Source: Blastomussa wellsi
Lineage: Eukaryota; Cnidaria; Anthozoa; Scleractinia; Plerogyridae
NCBI GenBank assembly: GCA_947652115.1
Contig: OX393561.1
Coordinates: 10,366,376-10,430,375 of the forward strand
DNA length: 64,000 nucleotides
Direction: 5' to 3'
Each line of letters starts with the position of its first letter. Positions within the stretch are counted from its first letter, which is position 1. The notes beneath the pieces are model-generated. The model was not told where the DNA came from and searched no databases. It was given only the letters and a program-made list of their open reading frames with translations. Shown here in pieces: positions 29,086 through 36,906 of the stretch. The translations under genes were made by a program, and so were the position numbers.

Positions 29086-30073
29086 ACTTGAAATGTAACG
29101 TCACCACGGTGTTCCCGGGTTCGAAGTGAACGTCGGTGTCGTCGTCTTCCTCTTTCACGACGATCTCGATAATGTCCAAGAGTTCTCCGCGTACGGGCAT
29201 ATATCGAACGTGTTGCATCTCGTAGCCGCGTCGTTCCAAGGAGTACGGAATGTCCCCCAAGAGATTCGTCATGCGTACGCCCACGGGGATGCTTTCCACC
29301 ACGCTGGAGTGCACGAACAGTTGGCGTCGATTGGACCCGAAGGCTCTTTCGTAACTTTCGTCCAGGTACGAAAACACCCAATTGCAGAAACAGCTCAATT
29401 GGAGGGCATCGTTGTCCACTTTGTAAAATTCGTCGTTACCTTCCACGATGTCGGTGGCACCGGGCACGGTGTCGTCGGGAAAGTCTTTGCGTAAATTGTC
29501 ACCCAGGACGTAGACGGGAGCATCGGGCGGACCCGTCACCTCGATCCATCCCATGTCTCGGGCCAATCGAAATCCCACGAACACGGCCGGGTAACGCTGG
29601 GCGTCCCCCGTGAATGTGTCGCGGTTGTCCAAGACGAATTCGTCTCGGTCGAACACGAGTCGGGTGTACAATTTCTCTCCATCGTCTCGTCTCAGGTCGG
29701 CGTCCACCACGTCCACGTCTTGCAACGTCTTGTAGTAGAGACGTCTCACGGCTTGTAGGAGTTGGGTACCGCTAGCGATGTTGGGGTGCAACCGTTCCAG
29801 AACGTCACGCGTGATCTCCAACGTCGTGTCGTCCGCACCGGCGTAAGTTCCGTCGCCGTACTTCAAGTGCCACTCGAAACGGAACAAGAAGGGATCTTTC
29901 AAGTCCACTCGACGGGGCGCTTTGGGCACGTGAATGTCCGTCATGCCCACTTTCCAACCGGGTTCCTTGAACTGCATCAGGTACGGGAGTCTGTTCTTGA
30001 AACGGTTGGCTCGGTTGTCCGGAAATTCGAACCGATTCGAACCGCTCGTCAACTTGACGTAAAAGTCTTTCAT
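29075..30073 (-). CDS. penton/minor-capsid-like protein, paralogue B
   Basis: 332 residues with the same order of motifs as paralogue A: FYVKLTSGSNRFEFPDN, GWKVGMTDIHVPK, LSCFCNWVF against LSCLCNWRF, RYMPVRGELLDIIEIVV and VVTLHFKY. The two are diverged tandem duplicates. One may form the vertex and the other a spike or second vertex type. Confidence 0.78.
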   Translation of the reverse strand: MKDFYVKLTSGSNRFEFPDNRANRFKNRLPYLMQFKEPGWKVGMTDIHVPKAPRRVDLKDPFLFRFEWHLKYGDGTYAGADDTTLEITRDVLERLHPNIASGTQLLQAVRRLYYKTLQDVDVVDADLRRDDGEKLYTRLVFDRDEFVLDNRDTFTGDAQRYPAVFVGFRLARDMGWIEVTGPPDAPVYVLGDNLRKDFPDDTVPGATDIVEGNDEFYKVDNDALQLSCFCNWVFSYLDESYERAFGSNRRQLFVHSSVVESIPVGVRMTNLLGDIPYSLERRGYEMQHVRYMPVRGELLDIIEIVVKEEDDDTDVHFEPGNTVVTLHFKYAW

Positions 30074-30834
30074 CGTGTCACCAGAGCTTTCTTGTCGATC
30101 CAGCTATCGTATTTGATTGGCCATCCTTTCCAACGCACCAGGACTTTTGTACCTTTTCGTTTCAGAATCTTTTCCACCCTGAACAGGTCGTCGTCTCCCA
30201 CCGACACTTTTTGCAAATCCTGCTTGTAAAACGTGCCTTTCAGAGGAGTGCCGTCGTATTCGTCCAACTCGTAAGTGGTCAGAGGTGGTCCCGGCTTGAC
30301 TCGGCGTACCACGAACACTTCCTCCGTCCATCCGGGCAAGTAACCTTTCTGAAAAGGACGAAATTTCGTGTTGAGACGTACCTTGTCGCCCACTTTGAAT
30401 TCGCCACCTCTTCTTCTTTTTTTCTTCCCTTTCCAGCTCTTGGCGTACAACACGTTCCACACGGCTTCTTGGTTGGCCGAGTTCACTTTGGCGGGTGCCA
30501 TGCCGATGCTTCGGTGAAACGAGACGTTGTACCCTTTCACCAAGGCGGGCAGCACTTTGGTGTAATTCGTCGTGTTCGCGGCAGTGAAGTACCTGTACAT
30601 GCGTTCCTTCAGGGTGCGGTTGAAATTCTCGACGATGCTGGCTTTGGTGTCTCCGGCCGTTGAAAAGTGATGGATGCCTCGACGTTTCGCGAACTCTGCA
30701 AAGGTCTTGTTGTAAAATTCTTTACCGTCGTCCGTCTGTAAATTGATCGGTTTTCTACCTTTGGCTCGCTTCAAGATCTTGGCGAAGGCTTCCGTCACGG
30801 CTTTCCCCGTCTTGTTTTTGACCCAGACGCCTTC
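30070..30834 (-). pseudogene. integrase (retroviral type) with chromodomain, N-terminally truncated
   Basis: 255 open codons: the second catalytic Asp in NLQTDDGKEF, the Glu in IVENFNRTLKERM, an SH3-like KVGDKVRL segment and a C-terminal chromodomain (VEKILKRKG...VRWKGWPIKYDSWI). The zinc-binding HHCC part and the first catalytic Asp are missing, and an in-frame stop at 30835-30837 marks the break. Not expected to be catalytically active. Confidence 0.88.
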
Positions 30835-30837
30835 CTA

Positions 30838-31233
30838 GCCTCGATTCCTCTGACGTGCCCCATACACGACCGAACCCCGTTGCTGCGTAAGCAAGCCAAG
30901 AACGGATGGGAGTACTACATGTGCGGCGTGGGTAAAGACGACGACGACGGAGATTTGTGTTACGTGTGTATGGGTGTGGAAGAGGCCCCCCAGTATTTTA
31001 GAAAGTTCCGCGACACCCTGAACGAGTACTACTCCAGAAACCAGAAAGATCTAAATTGTCATTGTGGCTGTTCCGTCTTGTTGTGCATGTCCAAGTCGGA
31101 AAAGAACCCGGGGAGACTCTACTTCAAGTGTCGTCAATCGCCGCTCAAGTGCGATTTCTTCCAGTGGGCGGACGAGTGTCCCAAGGGGTTTAGAAAAGCG
31201 ACTCACGAGCGTCCTCATCCTTACAGACGCTGA
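30838..31233 (+). pseudogene. zinc-finger (GRF-like) protein, start missing
   Basis: The frame carries TCPIHDRTPLLRKQ, GWEYYMCG, CYVCMG, then a GRF-type finger CHCGCSVLL...KNPGRLYFKC...CDFFQWADE. GRF fingers bind single-stranded nucleic acid and often accompany nucleases or helicases. The first in-frame ATG (30919) is inside the domain, so the 5' end was probably removed by the same deletion that cut the integrase. It stops 7 bases before the next ATG. Confidence 0.6.
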
Positions 31234-31240
31234 GGTGTGC

Positions 31241-31747
31241 ATGGTTTTGGACTTGGAAGGCTTTCGCGTAGAAGACAACTTTGCCGTGAGGGAACTGGGT
31301 TATCACGCGTGGAATGGGGAATACGGACGAGTGGCCTTTTACCCTCCCGTCCCTTGGGACGCGTTATCCCCCAAAGACAAGAGGACGGCCTGGTACGTGA
31401 AATACAACGTGCACGGATTGACGTTTTCTCCCACGAAAGACGAAAAGGCCCTCCCTCAATTCAAAGTAAAAGACGAACTGTTGGAACTTTACTCGCGTCA
31501 CAGGTTTCGCGGGTGTGACGTGGTGGCTTACAAGGGTGGTCACGTGGAAAGAGACTTGTTAAACGAACTGAACATTCCCAGTTTAAATTTAGAAGACTAC
31601 GGTTGTCCGAAATTCGAACGAGTGTTAGAAACGATTGTAGAACCCTTACCCGATTGCGGTTTTCATTTTAATTGTACTAGGGCCCATTGTAGCATGGTAG
31701 AATGTCACGCGTTTTGGTTATGGATGAAGACACACACTTGTAAATAA
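31241..31747 (+). CDS. DEDD-exonuclease-like protein with conserved Cys/His end
   Basis: 168 residues. MVLDLEGF supplies the DxE motif I of DEDD nucleases, VKYNVHGLTF a possible motif, and VVAYKGGHVERDLL a motif-II/III-like Asp. A HCSMVECHAFWLWM end carries Cys and His suited to metal. It follows the GRF finger in the same direction, as in a nuclease-processing module. Activity is inferred from motif shape only. Confidence 0.6.
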   Translation: MVLDLEGFRVEDNFAVRELGYHAWNGEYGRVAFYPPVPWDALSPKDKRTAWYVKYNVHGLTFSPTKDEKALPQFKVKDELLELYSRHRFRGCDVVAYKGGHVERDLLNELNIPSLNLEDYGCPKFERVLETIVEPLPDCGFHFNCTRAHCSMVECHAFWLWMKTHTCK

Positions 31748-32077
31748 CCTTTGTTATTTTATTGCATTAAAAGCATTTCAAAACAATTTACAGGGTTTCA
31801 CAACAGTGCAATATTTTCCACGCGTACCACGCGCACCACAAGTCGATTCTAAAAGTCATCTCAAACAATTGGCAACGGCAAGGGGGTATTACGGCGCGAA
31901 GTCTGTTTTTCCAGTTCTCTTGGGCACCAAAGGGTAGGAGCACATCCCAATCGAGTCTGCAATACCTGGGTAAATTTTTTTTTTTACAAAAAAAAAAGCT
32001 TTAATGTCTTTTTCTCTTTCACAGTTCAATCAATATGGGATACAAAATAAACAATCGACTAAAGTAATCTTAGACAT
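31748..32077. other. spacer with a decayed zinc-ribbon exon tail
   Basis: Minus-strand GAACTGTGAAAGAGAAAAAGA near 32013-32033 repeats the 3' end of the exon at 32078 about 90 bases away, with an internal stop. Otherwise AT-rich with A runs. Confidence 0.5.
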
Positions 32078-32251
32078 TTACAAAAAAGCTTTAATGTCGA
32101 TTTCTCTTTCACAGATCAAACAATACATCCAAGTGCGATACAAACAAGTGGGATGCATACTAGTGGGATACACACAAATCTTGTAACGTTTACAATCTTT
32201 ACAAAATAACCGAAATCGAAATCGCAATGGGTAATGTGTAGTGACGTAAAA
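32078..32251 (-). CDS. zinc-ribbon mini-exon 4
   Basis: On the minus strand it follows ATTTTTCCTAG| with one base before the codons (phase 2) and runs to a stop. It codes FYVTTHYPLRFRFRLFCKDC, then ~25 residues and YCLIC plus an EREIDIKAF tail. It has no ATG near its start, so it would need an upstream exon. Confidence 0.45.
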   Translation of the reverse strand, partial: FYVTTHYPLRFRFRLFCKDCKRYKICVYPTSMHPTCLYRTWMYCLICEREIDIKAFL

Positions 32252-32284
32252 CCTAGGAAAAATAAAAAACACTTTATTTACATC

Positions 32285-32413
32285 TCAAATGACGTTCGTG
32301 TTACAATCACCACAATAAAAACTCTCGCCAAGAAAGTTCATGAAAACAGTATCACATTCACAGTTTGGACACCAGAACATCAACCCATACATGAAAACAT
32401 TAGATCGACACAT
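32285..32413 (-). CDS. zinc-ribbon mini-exon/protein 1
   Basis: 42 codons from an ATG placed one base after ACTTTTTTCAG|. It codes MCRSNVF...FWCPNC, ~20 residues, and YCGDCNTNVI before the stop. AATAAA follows about 10 bases after the stop, so it looks like a complete terminal exon with its own poly(A) site. Confidence 0.55.
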   Translation of the reverse strand: MCRSNVFMYGLMFWCPNCECDTVFMNFLGESFYCGDCNTNVI

Positions 32414-32644
32414 TCTGAAAAAAAGTACAATAACACTTTTTATTTATTTTTTGAAGATAGTATAAAAAGTGATACGAGCAACAGCAAGACAACACTTTAT
32501 TTACATCTCAATCTATGTATACAGAAAAAAAAAGATGGTCTAAATTCAAAACGGGATTCGATCGAACAAGTACAGTAAATGTCGTACAGGTATAGGGCAA
32601 CCGCAAGACAACCTAGGAAAAAAGAAACACACTCTATTTACATC

Positions 32645-32773
32645 TCAAATGACGTTCGCGTTACAACCACAACAATAAAAAATCTCGCCAAGAAAGTTCA
32701 TGAAAACACTATAATATTCGCAGTTTGGACACCAGAACATCAAGCCGTAAGCGAAAACATTAGATCGACACAT
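32645..32773 (-). CDS. zinc-ribbon mini-exon/protein 2
   Basis: A tandem copy of the previous exon: same acceptor (TTTTTTTTCAG|A), same 42-codon length, FWCPNC and YCCGCNANVI. The poly(A) motif is changed to AATAGA here. The two copies sit 360 bases apart. Confidence 0.55.
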   Translation of the reverse strand: MCRSNVFAYGLMFWCPNCEYYSVFMNFLGEIFYCCGCNANVI

Positions 32774-32786
32774 TCTGAAAAAAAAA

Positions 32787-32951
32787 TCAAGGTAAAAAAA
32801 GTTTAAGACATCCAGGGCAGTAATAACAACAACGCACACTTTCATCGCAACGGCGATAATCGTACTCGCGGTCACACTCTTGACAAAGCAACCTGTCAGA
32901 CCAACGGATAAAAAGTATGTCGATTATACGGCTGGTTCTGAAAAAAATCAA
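32787..32951 (-). CDS. zinc-ribbon mini-exon 3
   Basis: It follows TTGATTTTTTTCAG| near 32942 in the same phase 2. It codes a short hydrophobic lead, LLCQECDREYDY, then CCYYCPGCLKLF and a stop. It is diverged from copies 1 and 2 but keeps the spacing of the two Cys pairs. It lacks an ATG near the start. Confidence 0.45.
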   Translation of the reverse strand: MIFFRTSRIIDILFIRWSDRLLCQECDREYDYRRCDESVRCCYYCPGCLKLFLP

Positions 32952-33023
32952 CGGGGAAAAAAAAATAAACACTTGTTTACAGAACCTGAGAGTGTATCCC
33001 ACGTGGGGGGAGAAAAAAAAAAG

Positions 33024-33419
33024 TCAATTTGTGCATACGTGGTGTCCTAATAGTTCAAATGCATGATCTAATACATGAGTATGAAATTTACAAACGTACG
33101 TTCCAAGTGAATCCCTCTTGGGTTCCGGATTCAAGTAATTAACCATCGCATTGATCTTCTGCCATCCAATCTCGTTCTTCTCTCTGATCTTTTGAGCATA
33201 CTGTAACAACAACAAAACACGAGGATTAAAAACAAACCAAAACGGTAAACGACAACAACAACAACGATAAAAACTTACTACGTATCGTCGGATCATTTCC
33301 AACAGCTCGTAAGGGAGAATGAAGAAATAGTACCGAAAAAACAACGCTTCCCTCTGCTCTGCTGTTAAGTTGCTTCTCTTTCCCCTTACTTCTTTACCAG
33401 AGGTCTTTTGATTTTCCAT
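33024..33419 (-). CDS. Polinton-encoded protein with probable 78-nt intron
   Basis: From the ATG at 33419 (MENQKTSGKEV) the frame runs to 33279, where GTA|GTAAGT is a strong donor; TTGTTACAG| at 33201 is a strong acceptor and both are phase 0. The intron is open, so an unspliced form is also readable but would insert a Cys-rich stretch. The spliced protein is about 105 residues with a His/Cys-rich end (VCKFHTHVLDHAFELL). No family is recognised. Confidence 0.5.
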   Translation of the reverse strand: MENQKTSGKEVRGKRSNLTAEQREALFFRYYFFILPYELLEMIRRYVVSFYRCCCCRLPFWFVFNPRVLLLLQYAQKIREKNEIGWQKINAMVNYLNPEPKRDSLGTYVCKFHTHVLDHAFELLGHHVCTN

Positions 33420-33702
33420 TTCAATGAAACTACGAACTACGTTCAACTCGACGAGCGGACAAGTTTGAATTTGCCCACGTTCACGACAATCGGTGACAAG
33501 GTCAGACAAGGTTAGACATGGAATGAGGGGATGGGGGGTGGGGGGGTAGGGGGGTATTTGTAGTCAATCAATGGAGACAAGCACCGATCCTCGTTGTGAT
33601 TGGTGCCTTTCGATCCGTTCGAAAAGTATAAGAGGCGCGAACGAAGGGCGTTCGCTTTCCATCCCACACCACCAGTTACCCTTTGAAGCTGAGTCTGAAA
33701 AA
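33420..33702. promoter_or_regulatory. divergent promoter region with G-rich tract
   Basis: It separates the minus-strand gene (33419) from the plus-strand cassette (33709). It holds a G-run cluster (GGGGGGTGGGGGGGTAGGGG, 33533-33552) able to form a G-quadruplex, a GATTGG CAAT-type box near 33597 and TATAAGAGG near 33627. Confidence 0.5.
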
Positions 33703-33708
33703 GTAAGT

Positions 33709-33966
33709 ATGGCGTATGAAAAAGAACTTTTATGGGACACATATAATGAAGCGACAACATTGATGGAATTGAAGATGGACGCCAATAAAGAGAATTGTAA
33801 AGGTGAACGTTACCAGAGCATGTTGGACTTGATTTTAAATGGAGCAGGCTTGTTGGAGAGAATAAGTCAGTTGTCCTGGGACGCGGGCGTTAACGATCCC
33901 GAAGTGATGTCACTATGGAATGACTTGCTGAGATGGGCAGAGGCCTTTGATGAATTGGACCCTTGA
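33709..33966 (+). CDS. small acidic helical protein ORF1, right copy
   Basis: 85 residues from the ATG at 33709. The base just before is the end of a GTAAGT donor (33703-33708), so an unspliced transcript reads this ORF while a spliced one skips it. The protein is acidic and helical (DTYNEATTLMELKMD, LWNDLLRWAEAFDEL) with no known domain. Its paralogue lies inverted at 21153. Confidence 0.72.
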   Translation: MAYEKELLWDTYNEATTLMELKMDANKENCKGERYQSMLDLILNGAGLLERISQLSWDAGVNDPEVMSLWNDLLRWAEAFDELDP

Positions 33967-33991
33967 TTTTTTTCTTTCTTTCTTTTTAGTC

Positions 33992-34300
33992 ATGTCTGAT
34001 TGTGAGAATTATTCTATTGTGAAATGTCGTGACAATTGTCAAGTCTGTGGTGAAGAACGTCCATGTTTCAGAGGAACATTCCACGAGGTCTACAACACTG
34101 GTCACGAGAAGATTGTAAGAGAAATCACTCGACGAATAACAGAAGCATGGGGAGTGGGTCGTGTGCTTGCCACTTGTTGTGGAAAAGTTTATGGAGAATA
34201 CTTTGATCAAGAACTTATGGAAATTCGCACTGTTCTCTTAGGATACAACGAACAACAAGCATTAGGACGAATCAAGTTTGTGAAAACTTTTATTTTGTAA
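33992..34300 (+). CDS. Cys-motif protein ORF2, right copy (intact)
   Basis: 102 residues. The ATG follows TTTCTTTCTTTTTAG|TC, a strong acceptor that pairs with the GTAAGT donor before ORF1. It codes CRDNCQVCGEERPC (a metal-knuckle pattern), TGHEKIVREI, ATCCGK and an ALGRIKFVKTFIL end. No family is recognised. This copy is intact while the inverted left copy is frameshifted. Confidence 0.68.
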   Translation: MSDCENYSIVKCRDNCQVCGEERPCFRGTFHEVYNTGHEKIVREITRRITEAWGVGRVLATCCGKVYGEYFDQELMEIRTVLLGYNEQQALGRIKFVKTFIL

Positions 34301-35188
34301 ACGTTATTCCTTTTTCTCAGTAGAATTAAAGAGAAATGTATTAGGATGATTTAAGAGAAGTGTGATTAAAACAATGTTGACACGTTTGAAAAAATCTCTG
34401 TGTGATTTTATTCTACGTATGTAGCACTCGCTCGTATAAAATTTGTGTTTCCAGAACTTTCAAGAAAATAGAACTTTCTAGGACTTTCTAGAACATTGCG
34501 TAAGCCTTTAGTACACGCGTGAATCACCCACGCGTGTTTTTCTCGGAATCTGCATGCCCGACGGGCCCAGACATGTTTATCGGAAAAGTACAATGTAAAC
34601 GGACAGAGTTGTTTTCGAAAACGAACCTGCTAAATCTTTTTTTTTTTTTTAAAGAAGGATACAAGCTTCAAGGTAAGCTACTTCTTTCACATTTACTGTA
34701 AAAAACAAATGGAAAGCGATTGATTTGTATTTAAGTGTGAAAGGTGAAAATAAATTCGGTTTCACCGCAAAACTTGACGAGTAGTTCGTGTCCTTTTCTT
34801 CGTGCCGCCTTCACCTACCGTAGAGAATAACAAGCAGGTTTTTCGGACCGAATAAGTTCGTTTAAGGTTTTTCGTAGAGTCATTTCAGGTGCAAGGAAAA
34901 CGAGAAATCGAATTTCAGAATGTCACAAGGCGTCTTCCCGAAGGAAACTTTTACAAAAAACGTGAAGCTGCTCGCGCGGTTAATTTTTTCACGAAAACTT
35001 AAAATTGGTTGTTGACGGTCGTAGAACCATCCAACAATGAATGACGATAGTTCAGGCACATGAAAAGCCAAGCCTTATAACCAAACGATTAAAGCAAGTT
35101 TGAGAATCATTCCGTGGCGAGATTCGGCGAATGAAAAATATAATTCACCGTGCGATGAATTTGTTGTTGTTGTCAAGTTCTTAGTTAA
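34301..35188. other. right subterminal spacer
   Basis: 34386-34436 is an inverted copy of 20518-20569. ACACGCGTGAATCACCCACGCGTGT-type pairing (34514-34537) is a short hairpin. No gene is recognised. Confidence 0.6.
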
Positions 35189-35898
35189 ATCGAAAATTTA
35201 AAAGCCGTGCAATTCTGCATGCGTAATTAGTTTATTCACACTTCACTCGGTTTCATGCTAAAAGTGGAAAGTTCAAATTTTAGCACATGGCTTTTGCATT
35301 CAATTCATAATTCAGTGGCTTTACCGATCTTTCTAAAACTTCCATACAAATTCGAAGCAACATTGTACATTACCATTTTGTGTTCAAAAGTCTTGAAAAG
35401 CCTAATTAACTTCGTGTACAGGTCCGTGATTCGAATTCAAAACACGTTTGTAAGCGCCATGACATCATGTCTTCAAGGCCGTAAAAGGATAGATGAATCC
35501 TTCATCAGCGAGGTTTAAGCAGTCTATTCATGATTGTCCATTTCAAATCCACTAAAAAATAAATCTGTGTTTCTCCTCCTCATTTTTAACTCCAAAGAGA
35601 AGTGCCCCATCTAGCGAAAGGACTGGAAAATAATACGGGACCGGAAAGCCATAACGTCATCCCATTATCCATTTTTATCGATTAGCCCTGGAAATCGGTG
35701 AGACGGGTCCAGAACCTCCGTAGAGGTCTGGGGCGCAGTTTTCCACGTATGGGCGCACCGCCATCTTGGAACTACGACCGCTAAAAAAATTGCTCCTGGG
35801 TAATTTTGTGAGACGCTTTCTGATTGGTCGAGACGTGTCACGTGTGCTCTGAGCTGCTCTGTGATTGGTTACGGACCCGTTGAGCGACCTTAACTACT
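35189..35898. repeat. right terminal inverted repeat
   Basis: Complement of 18775-19464 with one ~22-base extra block. It ends CCTTAACTACT at the insertion point. Confidence 0.9.
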
Positions 35899-36140
35899 AT
35901 TGCACATAGATGTCATCTCATTCTCTGCAATTTGGAGAACTCTTTGAGCCACATCTTCAACCAAGCTTGCGTACAGCTGTATTATGTTAGATGTACAATC
36001 GATATCTTTGCTGTAAGACTCATAACACTTGTTAAGTTTCTCAAAATCTTTGCACATATGGCGATTTTTGATCAAAGTTATGTAGTACTGCACACACTTC
36101 TTGTGCACTTTCACAGCGCAAGCTTGAAGAGGGTCGTACA
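35890..36140 (-). pseudogene. second array gene, terminal exon, 3' end replaced by Polinton sequence (U1)
   Basis: After TTTCTTTGACAG| (phase 1) it codes the Cys-rich exon (ACAVKVHKKC, MCKDFEKLNKC, DIDC, a final MC). The Polinton joined two codons after the last Cys; the frame now takes two Ser codons from the TIR and stops at 35890, instead of the four residues found in the other units. The fold should be little affected, but its own poly(A) signal is now 17 kb away. Confidence 0.6.
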
Positions 36141-36530
36141 CTGTCAAAGAAATTGACACATTAAATTGTTTTTCTATATTAATATTTACACTTTTGTTTA
36201 CCATTGTTCTATATGATAGATGTCATGGTTTGCAGCTGGAATGTCTCGCTTAAGAAAAATCTAAAAAAGACAGACAGTCACGCGTGTCTGGAAATAAAGT
36301 TTTGCACATTCCTTTAGCCAACTAAGGATGTTGGAGTTATGCCACTTTCCCTTTCCTGTTTGTCCTTAATTGCTGGTGTTTTTACTGTCAAAGTAAAGAA
36401 AGCCGTGAACACCTGAAATATACTAGGAATGTTGATTGCGTAGTGATCAATCACAACAAAGTTCAGGGCACGCAAACAAACCTGAAAACCATATATAAAA
36501 ACGTCTGCATACGAGCCTAGTGGCCCATCA

Positions 36531-36742
36531 GGCCGGAGCTTATCCCGGTTTCTGTAGCATGAAGCGACAGAGATTATTTCTACTCCTCCCCCGGCACACA
36601 TTTATATACACCTGGGTGAAGAGAGGCACAGTGAGAGTAAAGTGTCTTGCCCAAAAACGAACGCAGTGCCCCGGCCAGGGGCTCGAACCCGAGTCGTCCG
36701 ATCCGTAGTCCAGCGCGCTAATCATTAGGCCACTGGGCATCC
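36531..36742 (-). mobile_element. tRNA-derived SINE, copy in U1
   Basis: Same element as at 14388, with GGGCATCC at the tRNA-like start where others have GGGCCTCC. Confidence 0.8.
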
Positions 36743-36906
36743 AAAACCCAAATTTGCTACAAACTAATTGCCGTTGCTGTTTTTCGCTTTAGCCCTCTCA
36801 CACCTGATTCGCTTTTTCCTTGTAACCCAAAAACATTGCATAGATATTTCTGGTGTTACATTTCTCTTAGTTTTACATTAAATGCAAGTAATTTTAGGAC
36901 ACGAGG

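Larger units (their letters stand above)
18775..35898. mobile_element. Polinton/Maverick (adintovirus-like) element, 17.1 kb, replication genes truncated
   Basis: The element has ~700-bp terminal inverted repeats starting AGTAGTTAAGG and ending CCTTAACTACT, with a 6-bp target duplication. It carries the hallmark set of protein-primed PolB, integrase with chromodomain, packaging ATPase, adenain-like protease and capsid proteins. Most genes are on the minus strand, tightly packed with ATGA or few-base overlaps. The gene block is visibly more GC-rich than the host DNA. PolB and integrase are cut to C-terminal pieces, so the copy is not expected to move by itself, while the capsid genes are open. 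Confidence 0.95.
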
